Below are positions 36,111-47,601 of a stretch of 64,000 nt of DNA, in pieces. Source of the DNA: Cercospora beticola (lineage: Eukaryota; Ascomycota; Dothideomycetes; Mycosphaerellales; Mycosphaerellaceae); assembly GCF_033473495.1 (NCBI RefSeq), contig NC_088939.1, positions 1 to 64,000 of the forward strand. The letters run 5' to 3'. The translations under genes were made by a program, and so were the position numbers. How positions within the stretch are numbered: position 1 is the stretch's first letter; each line of letters begins with the position of its first letter. The notes beneath the pieces are model-generated. The model saw only the letters and a program-made list of their open reading frames with translations, was not told the DNA's origin and made no database searches.

Positions 36111-36986
36111 ACACAAGCTGATGTGATCGACAGCCTCTTCATCGGATTCTCCGCCATCTCATTCGGTCCGCAACTTACACTTCTATGGATCTCCAATTCC
36201 AGCGCCGGACTATCGCCTCTATGCACACTTTTCAATCTGGTGTTAGCCACAGAACAGTTGACACTCGGCCTACAAGGAATACTCATCGAGCCACACAGTT
36301 TTCTGCACGAGCAACTGAAGGCCGGACTTGATGATTGGCTTAACGTGGTACAGCTGACGACTGTGTGGATCTGTCATGTGTTCTTGTAGGTTCTCATGCA
36401 CACGTCATTCAATACACCGATGCCTAACGAACACAGATTCGCACTGGTACTATGGCTTCCTCCAATTTCCACGAAGCAGAAGCTTGCGCTGAGTACGGCA
36501 TACTTGGTTTACATCACATTTTCATTGGCATTCGTCGCATACGAGACCACGCTTCAAGAAGACGATGGGTCCGATTGGGGGCGTGCACTTTTCAGTGGAG
36601 TGCACCTAATCTTCGTCAATCTTGTCGTCAACGCCCTTGCTGTCCTCGGACTACTAACACAGATTCGGGCCACACGTTCCGTTGTGGGGCCGAGAAACGT
36701 GAGCGTCTTTGGTTTGGCAGTGCAAGCAGTCGTATTCTTGGTCGTTGGCATCAGCTGGATCTTCAGATTGAGGATACCGCGTGGATCATTCGATGTCGAG
36801 CCTGGACTGCCACAACACTCTCTATCCATCAAATTGATTGTGTGGTATCAGACGGTGGGCTGGGCGACTGTGGGGAACCTGATTTTTGCCCTCATTCAGG
36901 GCATTTTATTTGTCGTCATCAGACGAGACGCGGGCCCAACAGGCGAATCAGGAACAGAGACGGCACCACTGCTCCGTGAACTGTAA
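36111..36986 (+). CDS. PQ-loop-like multi-pass membrane protein, 5' end unresolved
   Basis: Two exons are clear: about 36111-36385 and 36437-36986, joined over a 51-bp intron (GTAGGT to CAG) so that CHVF/LFALVLW is continuous. The first contains a PQ-loop signature (GPQLTLLWISNSSAGLSPL); the rest forms about six further hydrophobic helices, ending in a polar tail ETAPLLREL, a possible acidic dileucine-type signal. PQ-loop proteins are small transporters, often of the vacuole or lysosome. An acceptor-like CAG sits at 36108-36110, but no start codon is in frame nearby, so the first exon is missing from this model. Confidence 0.6.
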
Positions 36987-37985
36987 AGAAGGCCACAGAG
37001 GCATATACTGAGACTCGCTGGTAAACTTGACTGGCAAGATGATGGGAGTGAGCTGAGGGGCATAGATCTTGGAAAGGTGGAAAGGGAGCATGCGATCCAG
37101 GGGACTCTTCACGGCACGGCAAATGACGCCGTGGCTGTAGCTCTTGCAGGAGCTGCATCAGGTCAATGCTACTAGCAGGAGTTCGATCCAATCATTGCAC
37201 GTCTCTGCAATGATGTAGGGTGGGCAGTTCCGCCAAGATATGACGGCCAAAGACTTTATTTTGATGAAGTGCTAGCTCATGTAACCCCTTGCCCCGATAG
37301 GACGTTGCTGACAGGAAACACCAACCTCGTTTGTTTATGAGCGAGGTCTTGGTTGAACTTGTTGGGGTAACGAAGTGTTTGTAATGGGCGTTAAGACAAA
37401 TATTTCTGGCTTCTTCTGCCGCCCCCGATAAGCTTATAGACTGCATACAACTGATCTACCGGCATGCTACATAGCAAATGCCAAATACACAGAGATCAAC
37501 CGAAGCTATACCAGAGTCAGATTTAGAACCGAGCCCTTAGACCCTATGCGGAAGCAGAAGTAGTCTTGGCTGGCTGTCTTGAGCTAAAAGCGTCGATCCA
37601 GTGGCTTCTGGTAAGCATCGCAAAGCTTTAGACAAAAGCTGGAAAGCACAAATGCGGGGCGCAGGAGGCCGCCTTGTTCCTTAGCGAAGCTGGTCGTTCG
37701 AGAACAGCCAATGTTGCTCGCAGGTCTGTACACGTTGTTGAGAAAGCGTGTAAGCATACTTCTGGAGTCCACTGTGGTATAGCATTAGTGGCTTCCTCGA
37801 GAATGGAGGTATAGTTCTTGAACTCTTGGCTGAACATCGCTGCCTTTTCATGTCTGATAAGCGAGAGGGTAGTTTGGGCACGAATGATATATAATGGTCC
37901 GTGGAAACCTGTGTCGAGCTTCATTACCATCAATCAACAGCTCAATAACCCGAACATACCAGCAAGACCAAAACAATTCAAAACA
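36987..37985. other. Intergenic, no gene recognised
   Basis: A minus frame at 37628-37933 overlaps the knottin promoter and has no support. Otherwise nothing seen. Confidence 0.4.
37888..37894 (+). promoter_or_regulatory. Probable TATA box of the knottin-like gene
   Basis: TATATAA, 98 bp before the start codon at 37986. Confidence 0.45.
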
Positions 37986-38293
37986 ATGAAGTTCTCCATC
38001 TTCTCCACCGTTCTCGCCATTGTCACCCTGGCCGTGGCTGGGTAAGTGAACCACGACTGGAAGTTCCGCTTCCTGTTTGCTCACCGTTCGTGCTACAGTC
38101 CTATCCCCGAGCCTGAGGCTCAGTTCGGCGGAAACTGCCTCGAAGCTTTTGGTAAACAGCCCTTAACCTCGTTTCGTTTTGTGCCTGTGTCACTTGCTAA
38201 CGTTCCGATCCAGCTCCTTGCTCGTACGACTTCCAGTGCTGCTCCGGTTACTGCAGCCTCTATGGTGGAAACTATGGAGAGTGTGAGCCTTAG
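37986..38293 (+). CDS. Knottin-like small secreted protein (six cysteines)
   Basis: Three exons: join(37986..38041,38099..38151,38214..38293), 62 aa; introns of 57 and 62 bp, GTAAGT/CAG and GTAAAC/CAG. Signal peptide about residues 1-19, a short acidic propeptide-like PIPEPEAQFGG, and a compact mature region with six cysteines in the order C-x6-C-x5-CC-x3-C-x9-C, which fits the inhibitor cystine knot spacing. The mature peptide is acidic and Tyr/Gly-rich. Cystine-knot peptides occur among fungal effectors and protease inhibitors; which applies here cannot be told from sequence. Confidence 0.8.
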
Positions 38294-40046
38294 AGTGTTA
38301 CAAGGCACGGGCTTGCTTGACTTAGCGGAATATGCAATCACGATCATACGCAGATATGACAATGAATGATTAGTATCTTCACCTCCATTACCGCGATTGC
38401 CAAGAGTATCCTGCTGGTGATGTGATGATCCAGAGCAGAACCACCCGTGCCGCCAACGACAAGCCGCAAAAAACATAATTAACGGTGGTCTGATGACATG
38501 GAGCTGATGCTGTCAAGGATCCGAGAGCGCGCTGCACGCTTGACACACATCCTAGCTGCGTGCTTCACCTTCAGCTCGGTAGGTAGGCCTTGAACGATCG
38601 GAATTGTGACAATTTGTCATCCGCTCGAGGACTTTCGTCAACGGCTTTCATCCAGATTCGTACGGCAGATTCGTCCGATCATGTCCTCTGCTCTGGGATG
38701 TCTGCTTTTCGAATTCCGTAAGATCATGCGGTCACAAGCTGTCCCATGCAATCCTGATCTTTTTCTCGCCAAATATGGTGGGCCTACTGCAGGAACATCA
38801 TGTGCTAGGAGATTTCGATCCGTCATTGGCACAAAAATCTCGGTCCCTATGGTGGGTGAGGAGTATGAAGTCCACGAAGAGCGTGCAATTCGTGACCGTA
38901 TTTTCTTGGCTTCGAGACAGCAGGATTGTGATCTACGCGCGTAACTTCCAGCACGGTATCGAGATCACTAATCCGTCGAATCAGACCGGAAGGGTTGACA
39001 TCCAACACGAAACCATCGTGAGTGACCTTGTTTCATGCTAGTACTTCGCTCTGGTATGCGTAAGAGGTATATCGAAGAACGTAGAGGACATGAAGACATT
39101 TTGTCCACCGTGCAATTGAGCATACTACTTCTGGACAGGCCAAGCAGCTGTACCTGCCAAGGTTCGAGCCCCGCTGCAAGCATTGGAGGGGCATTTCTCC
39201 GGCATTTCGTGCCGGTGATCGATCTCGATTCTCGTGGCTTGGACCATCGCTTGAATTCTTCAGCAAGCTGCAGGTGTGCGGACTCACATGAAGGCCCATG
39301 TGCCACTCTGCCACTCTACCGGATAATATCGAACAACATTCCATCCAAAGAAGTCGAACAACGCATTCGAGCTGATGAACAGGGCGTCAAAGCGTGCTCG
39401 AAAATGTCTCTGATAGCGAAGCTATCCAAACTCAATCCTGCGATGCCGCATAGCAACCATTCCCACTACAGCAAGTCAAAGACGTCACACCAATCATCCT
39501 ACTCCTCCACTGGCGCTGGGAACGCCTCCAAACGGTCTACGCTCGGTCGGTCATCCTCCCGGCCACGCACTTCCGCAGTCCCCGTAGCTCGAAATCGCAA
39601 CTTGCCGACAGACGCGGCGGAATGTGCGAGAGCTTTTGCAAAAGGCGCTGCTTAACCCTCAAGGTGCGTTGATTTCGATTTTTGGTTCACAACCTGCTCA
39701 GCTCCTCTTCTTCCTCACAACTACGCGTCATCTACTGTTGCGCTCCTGCTATCATCCTTGAAGTTCGGAGCATTGATTACGATAAGACGGAGTCCGGAAA
39801 GCTCTGGACGTTGCTAACGGCCGAGAACGTTGAGTGGGATTGCCATAGTCGTTGCTGTTGGGACATACGTCTACCATTCTGCAAGAAAGTTAGGACCTTG
39901 GTTTCGCGACGCAGAAGTCTCAAGTAGAATTCTTGGTGTCGTGGAAGCTCGGCTACATCTCCGCATTACAGACAACCACGCGTAGCGTTCATTGCAGCCT
40001 CCCACGAATATCTGGTTGAGATCCGGGCGAGAAATCGAGCTTCACC
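38294..40046. other. Intergenic with a probable decayed BTB-like gene
   Basis: Besides the remnant described at 38780-39330, a serine-rich open frame runs to 39655 (+), for which I have no family or splice support. Confidence 0.35.
38780..39330 (+). pseudogene. Possible BTB/POZ-domain gene remnant
   Basis: Protein-like pieces in different frames read in order like a fungal BTB protein: FDPSLAQKSRSL, then VGEEYEVHEERAIRDR, and further on a stretch resembling the helix that contains the VPAL motif (AAVPAKVRAPLQALEGHF). Frame changes and stops separate them. The match is weak and made by eye. Confidence 0.25.
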
Positions 40047-41471
40047 ATGCTTCAACGCGGTGCGGCGGTGATGGCCTCCTTCGCTACACCATGGGTGTAC
40101 CCTCCTCTCTTATCGCTAGCACGCAGTCAAATCCTCAACTTGCTCCGGAATATCCAGATTGGCTCTCTGAAAATCACCGACACCGATGGCACAACCACAG
40201 TCTGCGGGTCGCCAAAACCAGCTGGTCTGGAAGACGAGAACTCCGAGAAGAATGTCTACGCAACTGCGCATTCGGAGCTCACAGTGCACCAAGACATGTT
40301 CTGGATTCGACTCCTCCTCTTCGCAGACATGGGCCTAGCAGAGTCCTACATGCTGGGAGAAGTCTCCTGCACAGATCTGACAGCATTCTTCAAATTATTC
40401 ATCAATAATAAAAAGTACTTGTCCAACGGCACGACATTGAGCAGTAACATCCTCGGAAGAATCTCAGGTTTGATCAGGAAAACGAACGACCTTACGAACG
40501 CGAAATTGAACATCTCCGCCCATTACGATATCTCGAACACCATGTTTGAGGCTTTCCTGAGCCCAGACATGACATACTCATGTCCGATCTTTTTGCCGAA
40601 ATCTGATCCGATGTGTGCGCAAGAGACGCTCGAGCAGGCGCAGTATCGGAAGCTTAATCGCTTTATTCGGAACTGCAAGATCAAGGCGAGCGATCATGTG
40701 CTGGAGATTGGTACTGGGTGGGGCTCGTTCGCTATACTTGCGGTCGAAAAGACCGGGTGCAGAGTTACGTCTCTGACTCTGTCGGAAGAGCAGAAGAAGT
40801 TGGCAGAAGAGAGGATTGCGGCGAAGGGATACAGCAGTCGTATCAAGGTTCTCTTGTGCGACTATCGATCTCTGCCTGTGCCGCCGAAAGAGGAGGACAA
40901 ATACGACAAGGTGGTCTCGATTGAGATGCTGGAAGCTGTGGGAGCGGAATACTTGGAGACATACTTCCGCTGCGTGGATCAGCTGTTGAAGAGCGAGGGC
41001 GGTGTGGCATGCTTCCAGTGTATCACGATACCAGAGAGCAGATATATGGGATACGCCAACTCGGATGATTTCATCCGCCGATACATCTTCCCTGGCGGCC
41101 ATCTGCCTACGATCACGCAGTTGCTCGACAGCATACGTGCTGGATCGAGCGATGCGAAGAAAGGTGTCGAGCCACGATTGATCCCCGAAAGTGTGGAGAA
41201 TATTGGGCCACACTATGCGAAGACTTTGAGATTATGGAGACAGAACTTCATGCAATCATTCGCAACCAAGATCAGACCTGCTCTGATCATGGAATTCCAG
41301 GAACGCCAAGGCCGCAAGATGTCCGAAGAGGAGGTCGAAATCTTCAAGAAGAAATGGGAATACTACTTTGCATACTGCGAGGCTGGCTTCGCGACCAAGA
41401 CGCTGGGGGATGTAATCTTAACTGTTGGAAGAGAAGGTGCCGTGGAGATGATGGAGGATGTGCCGCTGTGA
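40047..41471 (+). CDS. Cyclopropane-fatty-acyl-phospholipid synthase family methyltransferase
   Basis: Single exon, 474 aa from the first ATG (a second ATG eight codons on, MASFATPW, is possible). Transfers a methylene group from S-adenosylmethionine to lipid acyl double bonds. The N-terminal domain (to about residue 160) ends before the HYDISN motif; the SAM-binding loop is VLEIGTGWGSFA at about 218-229; then IEMLEAVG and the YIFPGGHLPT motif typical of the family. The C-terminal about 60 residues carry the FQERQGRKMSEEEVEIFKKK helix and FAYCEAGF. No transmembrane helix is evident. Length is close to fungal homologues. First clearly core-type gene seen inward from the telomere-proximal accessory DNA. 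Confidence 0.92.
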   Translation: MLQRGAAVMASFATPWVYPPLLSLARSQILNLLRNIQIGSLKITDTDGTTTVCGSPKPAGLEDENSEKNVYATAHSELTVHQDMFWIRLLLFADMGLAESYMLGEVSCTDLTAFFKLFINNKKYLSNGTTLSSNILGRISGLIRKTNDLTNAKLNISAHYDISNTMFEAFLSPDMTYSCPIFLPKSDPMCAQETLEQAQYRKLNRFIRNCKIKASDHVLEIGTGWGSFAILAVEKTGCRVTSLTLSEEQKKLAEERIAAKGYSSRIKVLLCDYRSLPVPPKEEDKYDKVVSIEMLEAVGAEYLETYFRCVDQLLKSEGGVACFQCITIPESRYMGYANSDDFIRRYIFPGGHLPTITQLLDSIRAGSSDAKKGVEPRLIPESVENIGPHYAKTLRLWRQNFMQSFATKIRPALIMEFQERQGRKMSEEEVEIFKKKWEYYFAYCEAGFATKTLGDVILTVGREGAVEMMEDVPL

Positions 41472-42771
41472 GACGACATAATGTGATGGATCATGAGCAT
41501 GGAATACTGGTGTTGGACATCATCTTCTCGGCTGGCCTGAGTGGTCATATTGGTAATCTTCTGATCAATGGGTGCATATATTGAAAGACGCATTGTGGTG
41601 GCAACACCTCTGCTTGCTTGGAGCTTCGATTGGTCTAGCGTTTCAGCGAGCGCTGTCTCGGATGGGTATAGAGGTACTTTGACGAAAGGAAGATAACTAT
41701 GCGTGAACTGTGCACCGTCGGTTGCCTTTCTATTCATCTGAACTCATCACTTCGCACAAGACATGCTCACCGCTGCGAAAAAGTGAGCTGCACCAACAAA
41801 AAATGATTTGGCAACCCGAACCTTCAACACACGAGCAGTATCAACGGTTAAGGTCCAATAATTGAAATGCCACCTGCTTGATCGTTTAACAAGCAGGAGA
41901 AGCTTAGCCGTCAAGATTGGTGGCTTGGGGGAGCTTCGGATCAAAAATTTCGGCAAAAAATTAACATCTCAAGGTCGTACCCGGATTCGACTGACAGATC
42001 GTTAGCCACAGATCACAACGCAACAGGGTTAAGTAAGCGCTTACACCGGGGTAACCAGAAGCTATGATATAAGCCGTGTGAAGGCCGTCTCAAAATCTGG
42101 TATGCTAACCACTACATCATACCTGAGACAGGATTAGATGTGTTCAAGGACATCAGAGGTGGAAAGATACTCACAACCGATGATTGGATGCTGCAGAACC
42201 AGATGTTTTAGTACATAGAAGCTTAACAATTTTCCGAGGCTTCGTGGTCTGGTCGCAACGATTAATTCGAGCTCTTCGGGGTTGCAGCAGGGTGGCCACG
42301 TTGGCTTTCGACAGCTGATACAGTCCAACAAAAGCTCGCAAAAAGAGCTCAGCCATCGACAAAAGACATTATTGAATACTGGGGCTGTGTGCGGTTTGTT
42401 GAGGGAGCGTGGTGGCTAGTTCATGTCCGAGGAGTTCGAAGTTCACCTGGAACGCCAAGACCACTAGCGGCAAAATTCCCGACGACGCGCAGATTGCTTT
42501 CCGCGCACGGCTGCACGACTGCGAGGTAAATTGCAGCATCGAACGATCAAATCAGTATCGCTGTGAAGATATGACACACTCTGGAGCTCATGCAATGCTG
42601 CTGTGCAGTGTGTATGGCCTACGCCAGCGTCTCCTGAGGGCTTGGTCAACGACGTCATGATGCGACAATCACCGCGATGCGCATTCCACAACCCAACTCC
42701 ACACGCCATCGCTCTCGTCCACGCAAACGACTGTACTTCGCTATGCTCTAATCTATAATCGTAGGGGTATC
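41472..42771. other. Intergenic with a tRNA relic
   Basis: Apart from the tRNA-like sequence at 41973-42123, no gene recognised. Confidence 0.4.
41973..42123 (-). pseudogene. Degenerate tRNA-Gln-like sequence split by a ~90-bp insert
   Basis: On the minus strand the 5' half at 42123-42089 has a D-arm/A-box TGTAGTGGTTAGCA and an anticodon loop reading TTTTGAG, as in tRNA-Gln(UUG). The 3' half at 41998-41973 has a T-loop TCGAAT and an acceptor end TACGACC. Between them lie about 90 bp, starting at the place where nuclear tRNA introns sit. The 5' acceptor strand lacks about 3 bases against GGTCGTA and the 5' side of the T stem is missing, so it is probably not functional. Confidence 0.45.
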
Positions 42772-43810
42772 ATGCCTCGCACCAGAACCTCCGCGATACC
42801 CAGCTCTCCGCCATCCACGAAATCTCCCTCTCCACCGCACAAGAGCGTGCGCGACCTCTTCCCCACGCCTGCTCTCCACGATGAACACATTCGCATGTCG
42901 TATGAGATAGCCCGAGGAGAACAGGGAGTCTTGACATTTGAGCCATACAAGTCCATCCTCTTACCACACTGGCGCTTCAGAACTGTGCCTGTCGCGGAAG
43001 AGTCTTCGAAGACGCTGAAAGGCGCGTTTGATCATTATGTGCAAGAGGGAGATTTGGTCGGGAGTGATATGGCGAGGAAATTCATTCAGATGGGCATGAC
43101 GAGGGCGAAGAGGTAGGTGAATTGGCTCAGACTTCATGTTGGCGATGGACCCGCACTCCTTTGAACAGGACGGTCTACAATCGGGCATGATCTCGCAGCA
43201 GGCATAATTGTATTGGCCATAAGTAGGAGCCGGATGTCTCTGACCCGCTCATTCGGGAGTAGATTGTCATCGCATGATGTCGGTGTGGAACGCATGAATG
43301 GCTGGTCTCTGTACAAATGCGTCGCATCATACCATCTCTCTTGAACAATACTACACTGCCACCGGCACTGACAACCTACCCTCCAGATACGCCAACCACG
43401 CCGGCGGCAAGAAATACGCCAAGTCCTCCCTCCAACTCGAACGCGAAGCCGCCGCTCTGACTGGCGACCCAGTCAAAAATCCCAACCACTCCCACATCAA
43501 ACGCACAGAACTGCCCAAAAGTACAGGACATGCAGGACAAGAAGAAAAACTGGCTGCGAGTGAGATCTTCAAAGTGCTGTGGAAAGAATGTATGAAAGAC
43601 GAAGGCTATCTGAGACTGAAAGAGCAATGGCAGAAGGAGAAGAAAGAGTGGATGAAGGCTGGAGGGAAGGTGAAGAAGGAGGAGGGGATTTGGAAGGGGT
43701 ATGAGGCTGAGGGTGGGAGAGGAAGGAATAGAAAAAAGGCGATAAAAGAGGAGGCGAAAGACAAGAGCGGACAGGAAGAACACATTAAGAAGGAAGTGGT
43801 CGATGATTGA
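42772..43810 (+). CDS. DUF4385 family protein
   Basis: Proposed join(42772..43112,43387..43810), 254 aa. The junction across the intron restores the family block GMTRAKR/YANHAGGKKY. Before it, RGEQGVLTFEPYKSILLPHWRFRT and GDLVGSDMARKFIQMG are typical of this domain, found in fungi and some bacteria with no assigned function. The C-terminal about 100 residues are very lysine- and glutamate-rich and probably disordered, with possible nuclear signals (GRNRKKAIK). The 274-bp intron (GTAGGT to CAG) is long for this window; it might hide an additional small exon. Confidence 0.8.
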
Positions 43811-45602
43811 GCCAGGAGCTTTGAGTAAGTAGTGTTCGGGTCACCGAGGAGCCAATCGAACTCACATGTATGGACGATAAACGACCCACCACTTTAAACG
43901 CAAGGAGCAAAGACAAAACAATCGCCAACGGCATTCGGGTCGGTGAGTGGGCGACCTACGCCTGAGACTCTGCTACGGCCTCGCCGACGTGCTGTCCTGC
44001 TTTGCTTCTCGAGCGGCCAGAACGCCGTCAACGATCGTTGCTGGCAGGCATTTTGTTCTGATTAAATTCCCTGCCCACCATGCGCCTTAGACGAAGAACC
44101 TGGCACGCGGATGAGCTAAGGAAAAGAGAAGATTGCGTTCTCTGTTACTCGAGCGCGAGGCGTGCAATCAGTACAGACATAGCAAAACGGCAAAACAATC
44201 GTCAATGGGCTCTACCTGTGACCGATCGAAAAGATGGCCCGTTCAGGCTACCAACGCCTCGACAAGCTTTCAGCTTTCCGCTTATTGTCGAGCGTGCCGT
44301 TGCAGGAACGACTTATCGACTAGGCCAGAACACCGATGAAGATCGTTGAGGACGAGCAATTTACTCGGTATAAAATGCCTGGCATTTGTCTGCGTTGGCC
44401 GGGAATTCAATTTGACAAAACGATTATCATCTAACGACTAAATTTCCCTCGTAGCAAGATCGCATTACATGTCCAGTATTGATCTATACACTACGCACAC
44501 AAGCAGCAAAAAGTGATCTATTAATTCAATTGACAACGCGACAAGAATGACAAACCATATCTTCGAAGGGCAGAACAAATGTCGACGGCAGCTTCGAAGT
44601 TCGGAGAAGAAAGTTCACCCTGCAGAGGCCACAGAAATACCTCTACACAGCACCGCCAATGCTCCACTTCCCAAGCGTACGCAATGCGGTGCACGACTTA
44701 TCGACTAGACCAGAACGCCGCCGGCGATCGTTATTGAGACAAGAAATTGTTCCGTATATCTAAGCTGGCAGGTGGAGTCGATTGCCCAAGGTTAGCATCG
44801 AAAAGGAAAAGATATCAAATCGACAGAGGTAACGCAAAGATCGAATATGTTCTTCCAACACAACACGCAACGGGCTATGTGAAGATCGGGCCGAAGGAAT
44901 ACAGAAGAATATCAAAATTGTAAAACGTCTAAACACGGGGCAAAAAGGCGAAACAGTCGCCAACGACAATCTGCAAGAGATGAAATGGGGTGGGGAAGAG
45001 GCTACATGCTGCCTCTCATCCTGCATCATTCACGTCTCCATTGTTAAGCGCCCCATCTGAACAGCGACTTATTGACTAGACCAGAATACCGCTGACGATC
45101 ATTGCTGAATGAGCACCTAGTCACGTAAATATTGCCTGGTATCTGCTATTGGCGGTTTTTGAGCACTTTGGCCAGGCAGTGGCCGGCATCGAGTGAGATC
45201 TCGAAGGAGGATGCTGCAACGTAAGCTTCAAGATGCCCCTTTCACGTGGCAGGATTGTCCAGCGATTTGATATTCGCTCGAATCTGGACACAGTCTGGAT
45301 GCTCATTTTCAATTCTTCTTCAATCTACGGCTTGCAGTTTACATCCGGTGCAAACATCTTCGGTGGTTTCTTGTTGGGACGATGATGTTGGACCGGCCGT
45401 CCGGCAGCATGAAACAGGTTGTAGCAGCATCATCGCCGCAAGAGACCATAGCAAGCCCAAGGACTATCGAGCTGCGAGAAGAGCACAATTGGGAGATCAT
45501 GCGTAGAAGCAAAATATCATGCCATGGGTATATCCTATGTCGAACGCCAGCTCCGTCCTCATAATCACTTCTCCCACAACATCTCCACAATACCTTACAA
45601 CC
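43811..45602. other. Gene-free stretch carrying a four-copy diverged repeat
   Basis: No gene recognised. It is filled by the dispersed repeat at 43914-45105 and, from 45240, only short frames beyond the 3' end of the acetyltransferase gene. Confidence 0.5.
43914..45105 (-). repeat. Four diverged copies of a short SINE-like repeat
   Basis: A box near CGACTTATCGACTAGACC plus AGAACGCCG and GATCGTTG recurs at 44005-44040, 44309-44349, 44694-44734 and 45065-45105. In three copies a second box like CAAAACAATCGCCAACG lies about 80-120 bp before it (43914, 44191, 44950). Read on the minus strand, the first box gives TGGTCTAGTCGATAAG, which resembles a tRNA A-box, and the second forms the tail. Copies differ by many substitutions. 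The tRNA-derived origin is inference. Confidence 0.5.
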
Positions 45603-47360
45603 CTACCACGCCCACGTCCTCGCACTCGCCGCAAAAACCGGAGGTTTCCAAATCAACCTCTCAGGATCAATCATCCTCTTCCCCTTCAACTTCTCCTTCT
45701 CCTTCCTCGCCTCCCTCGCCTTCAACACTGTCTCCGGCAGCACAATCACATGATTTTTATTCGCATACCTTAACATATTCAAATTCTGCAATGTATGCAG
45801 GACATCATTCGTCGTCATCGCGAGCGAAGTTCCAATATCTTCAATACTCGCCGCTCCTCCAGATCCTCCCGCTTCGGCTTCACGTTCGAGGAGAAGGTCG
45901 ACAATGACATCTTGCCAGTAGGCACGGTAGCCGAGAAGACCGAGATCGGAGAGAGGTTTTTCGGGTGAGCCGAGTTTGCCTTCGATTTTACTGAGTTCGT
46001 AGGAGAATTGGATGAGGAGGTGGCCGAAGCCTTTGCGTTGCCATTGGGGGAGGGTGAGGATACAAGCGACGTTATAGCCTTCGGCGGATTCTTTCTCTTT
46101 GGAGAAGTAGCCGATCAAGTGATGGCCGTGTTCGTCGCGTGTTGTCATGCAGTAGAAGAGGAAAGGATCGACATCGTAGTAGAGAGTCTTGTGGTCAAGG
46201 AAGAGTTTGGAGAGAAGGCAGAGGTTGCGGCACCAGGTTCGCTGTCTTCGCCCATCAATTTCGAAGAAGGAGACGTGCTCATCGCGGTAGATTTCATTCC
46301 CGGGAGGATGTTTGAGCTGGCACTTTTTTCGATGCCGCCCGAATTGGAATTGACTTCCGAAGTAGGATAGGCAGAACTCGCAGATGTATACCATATCGCA
46401 GTCGGTGAACTCGGCGGGATAGGGCGAGAAGTACCAAGGCTCGATCTCGTGCATTCCCATTTGCAGCTTGTCGAGATTTCGAACACGGCTGATCTCGGTC
46501 TGGTTTTGGGTCATGCTGCCACCGGTGCGAAGCTTTTCAATCTCCTCTTCGCGTGAGTAGGGGACTGTCTCCGGCACAGCCTTAGCAGCAGCTGCGGCTT
46601 CTTGCATGTCCACGAGATCGACTGCAGACTCATCGTCAGGCTGTGGCGTTCCATCCAGGTCCTCTGTCAGAACTGCCACATTCGGATCGCGATTCTCCTT
46701 GCCGCCTCCAGATTTCGACCTCTGAATGCTGAGTTTCGCTCCAAGATCTGTAGGCGCTTCGGAAGCTTCTCGTGTGGCAGTACCACTTCGAGGTCGTTTC
46801 TGGCCGACTTTGGTGTTCTTCGCATTATCAGTCTTGGATGGCTGAGCTTTCGATTGAGCTGTCTTCTGTTTCGACTTGTCTGCCTTCTCAGGAATAGGCC
46901 ATTCGACTTCTTGTGTCAGATCCAGGCGCTCTGCGGGCACCCATTCATCCAGACGCTTGTTGAAATCTTGATAGTGGACATAAAAGGTCGGTCTGCCTTT
47001 TCGTGTTTGCATCGACAGAATTTCTGCCTTTCTTTTCTCGCCATCCTGATAACATGTCAGCATTGAATGCGTAGAGTGTGCAGGCGAAGTGTATGGCAAG
47101 CAAAACGATACGCGCAATACTTTTGCGTTTTCGCGTCGACTTTGAGGTTGGCGTTGCTCGCTGGGCTTGATATCAAACACAACATACCTTTTCCACCATG
47201 GCCTTTGTACCAATTCTGTTCATACAATGTCAGACCCTCTGGTCGTGTACAGTATTGAGCGCTGCTTTACTTACCTCAACGTCGACAGAGTGGCCATGCC
47301 GCGTTCTGCTTTGACCTCGTCGCCGCCATTTCCGCCGCTTTTGGTGTCGTCGCGCACCAT
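45603..47360 (-). CDS. esa1: MYST histone acetyltransferase Esa1/KAT5 (NuA4 catalytic subunit)
   Basis: Three exons: complement(47275..47360), (47188..47215), (45603..47045), 518 aa; introns of 59 and 142 bp have GT-AG ends, and the 28-bp middle exon restores IGTKAMVEK before [10 protein letters not shown]. Acetylates histone H4 and H2A. Tudor-knot/chromo barrel at about residues 34-85 ([16 protein letters not shown]), a lysine-rich linker, a C2HC zinc finger (YICEFC...HRKKC, about 258-280), [12 protein letters not shown], the acetyl-CoA site [11 protein letters not shown], and the family ending [12 protein letters not shown] close to the stop. Essential core gene in yeasts. Shares a 241-bp promoter region with the divergent Rex4 gene. 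Confidence 0.95.
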
Positions 47361-47601
47361 GACGGGCTGTTATTGTCCTTTTCTGCAAATATCGTAGAGT
47401 TGTCGATGAAGGTGAAGTGGTGGCGATGGAATGCAGCTCGTCGTCGCGTCCGTCGCAAGTCAAGCTGGATTGCGCCCGGGCAACCGCGCCACAGCGGACA
47501 TCGGCATTTCAGCCTCACGTCGGCCTGAGCTGCTTCCAGAAAAAGTTACCTTCTACAACTTCAATACTTCGTCGCAACACGCAGAATGCAGATGTGAAGA
47601 G

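Noticed and set aside
40578..41213. 211-codon minus frame within the cyclopropane synthase gene
   Set aside because: Shadow frame of a clear enzyme gene.
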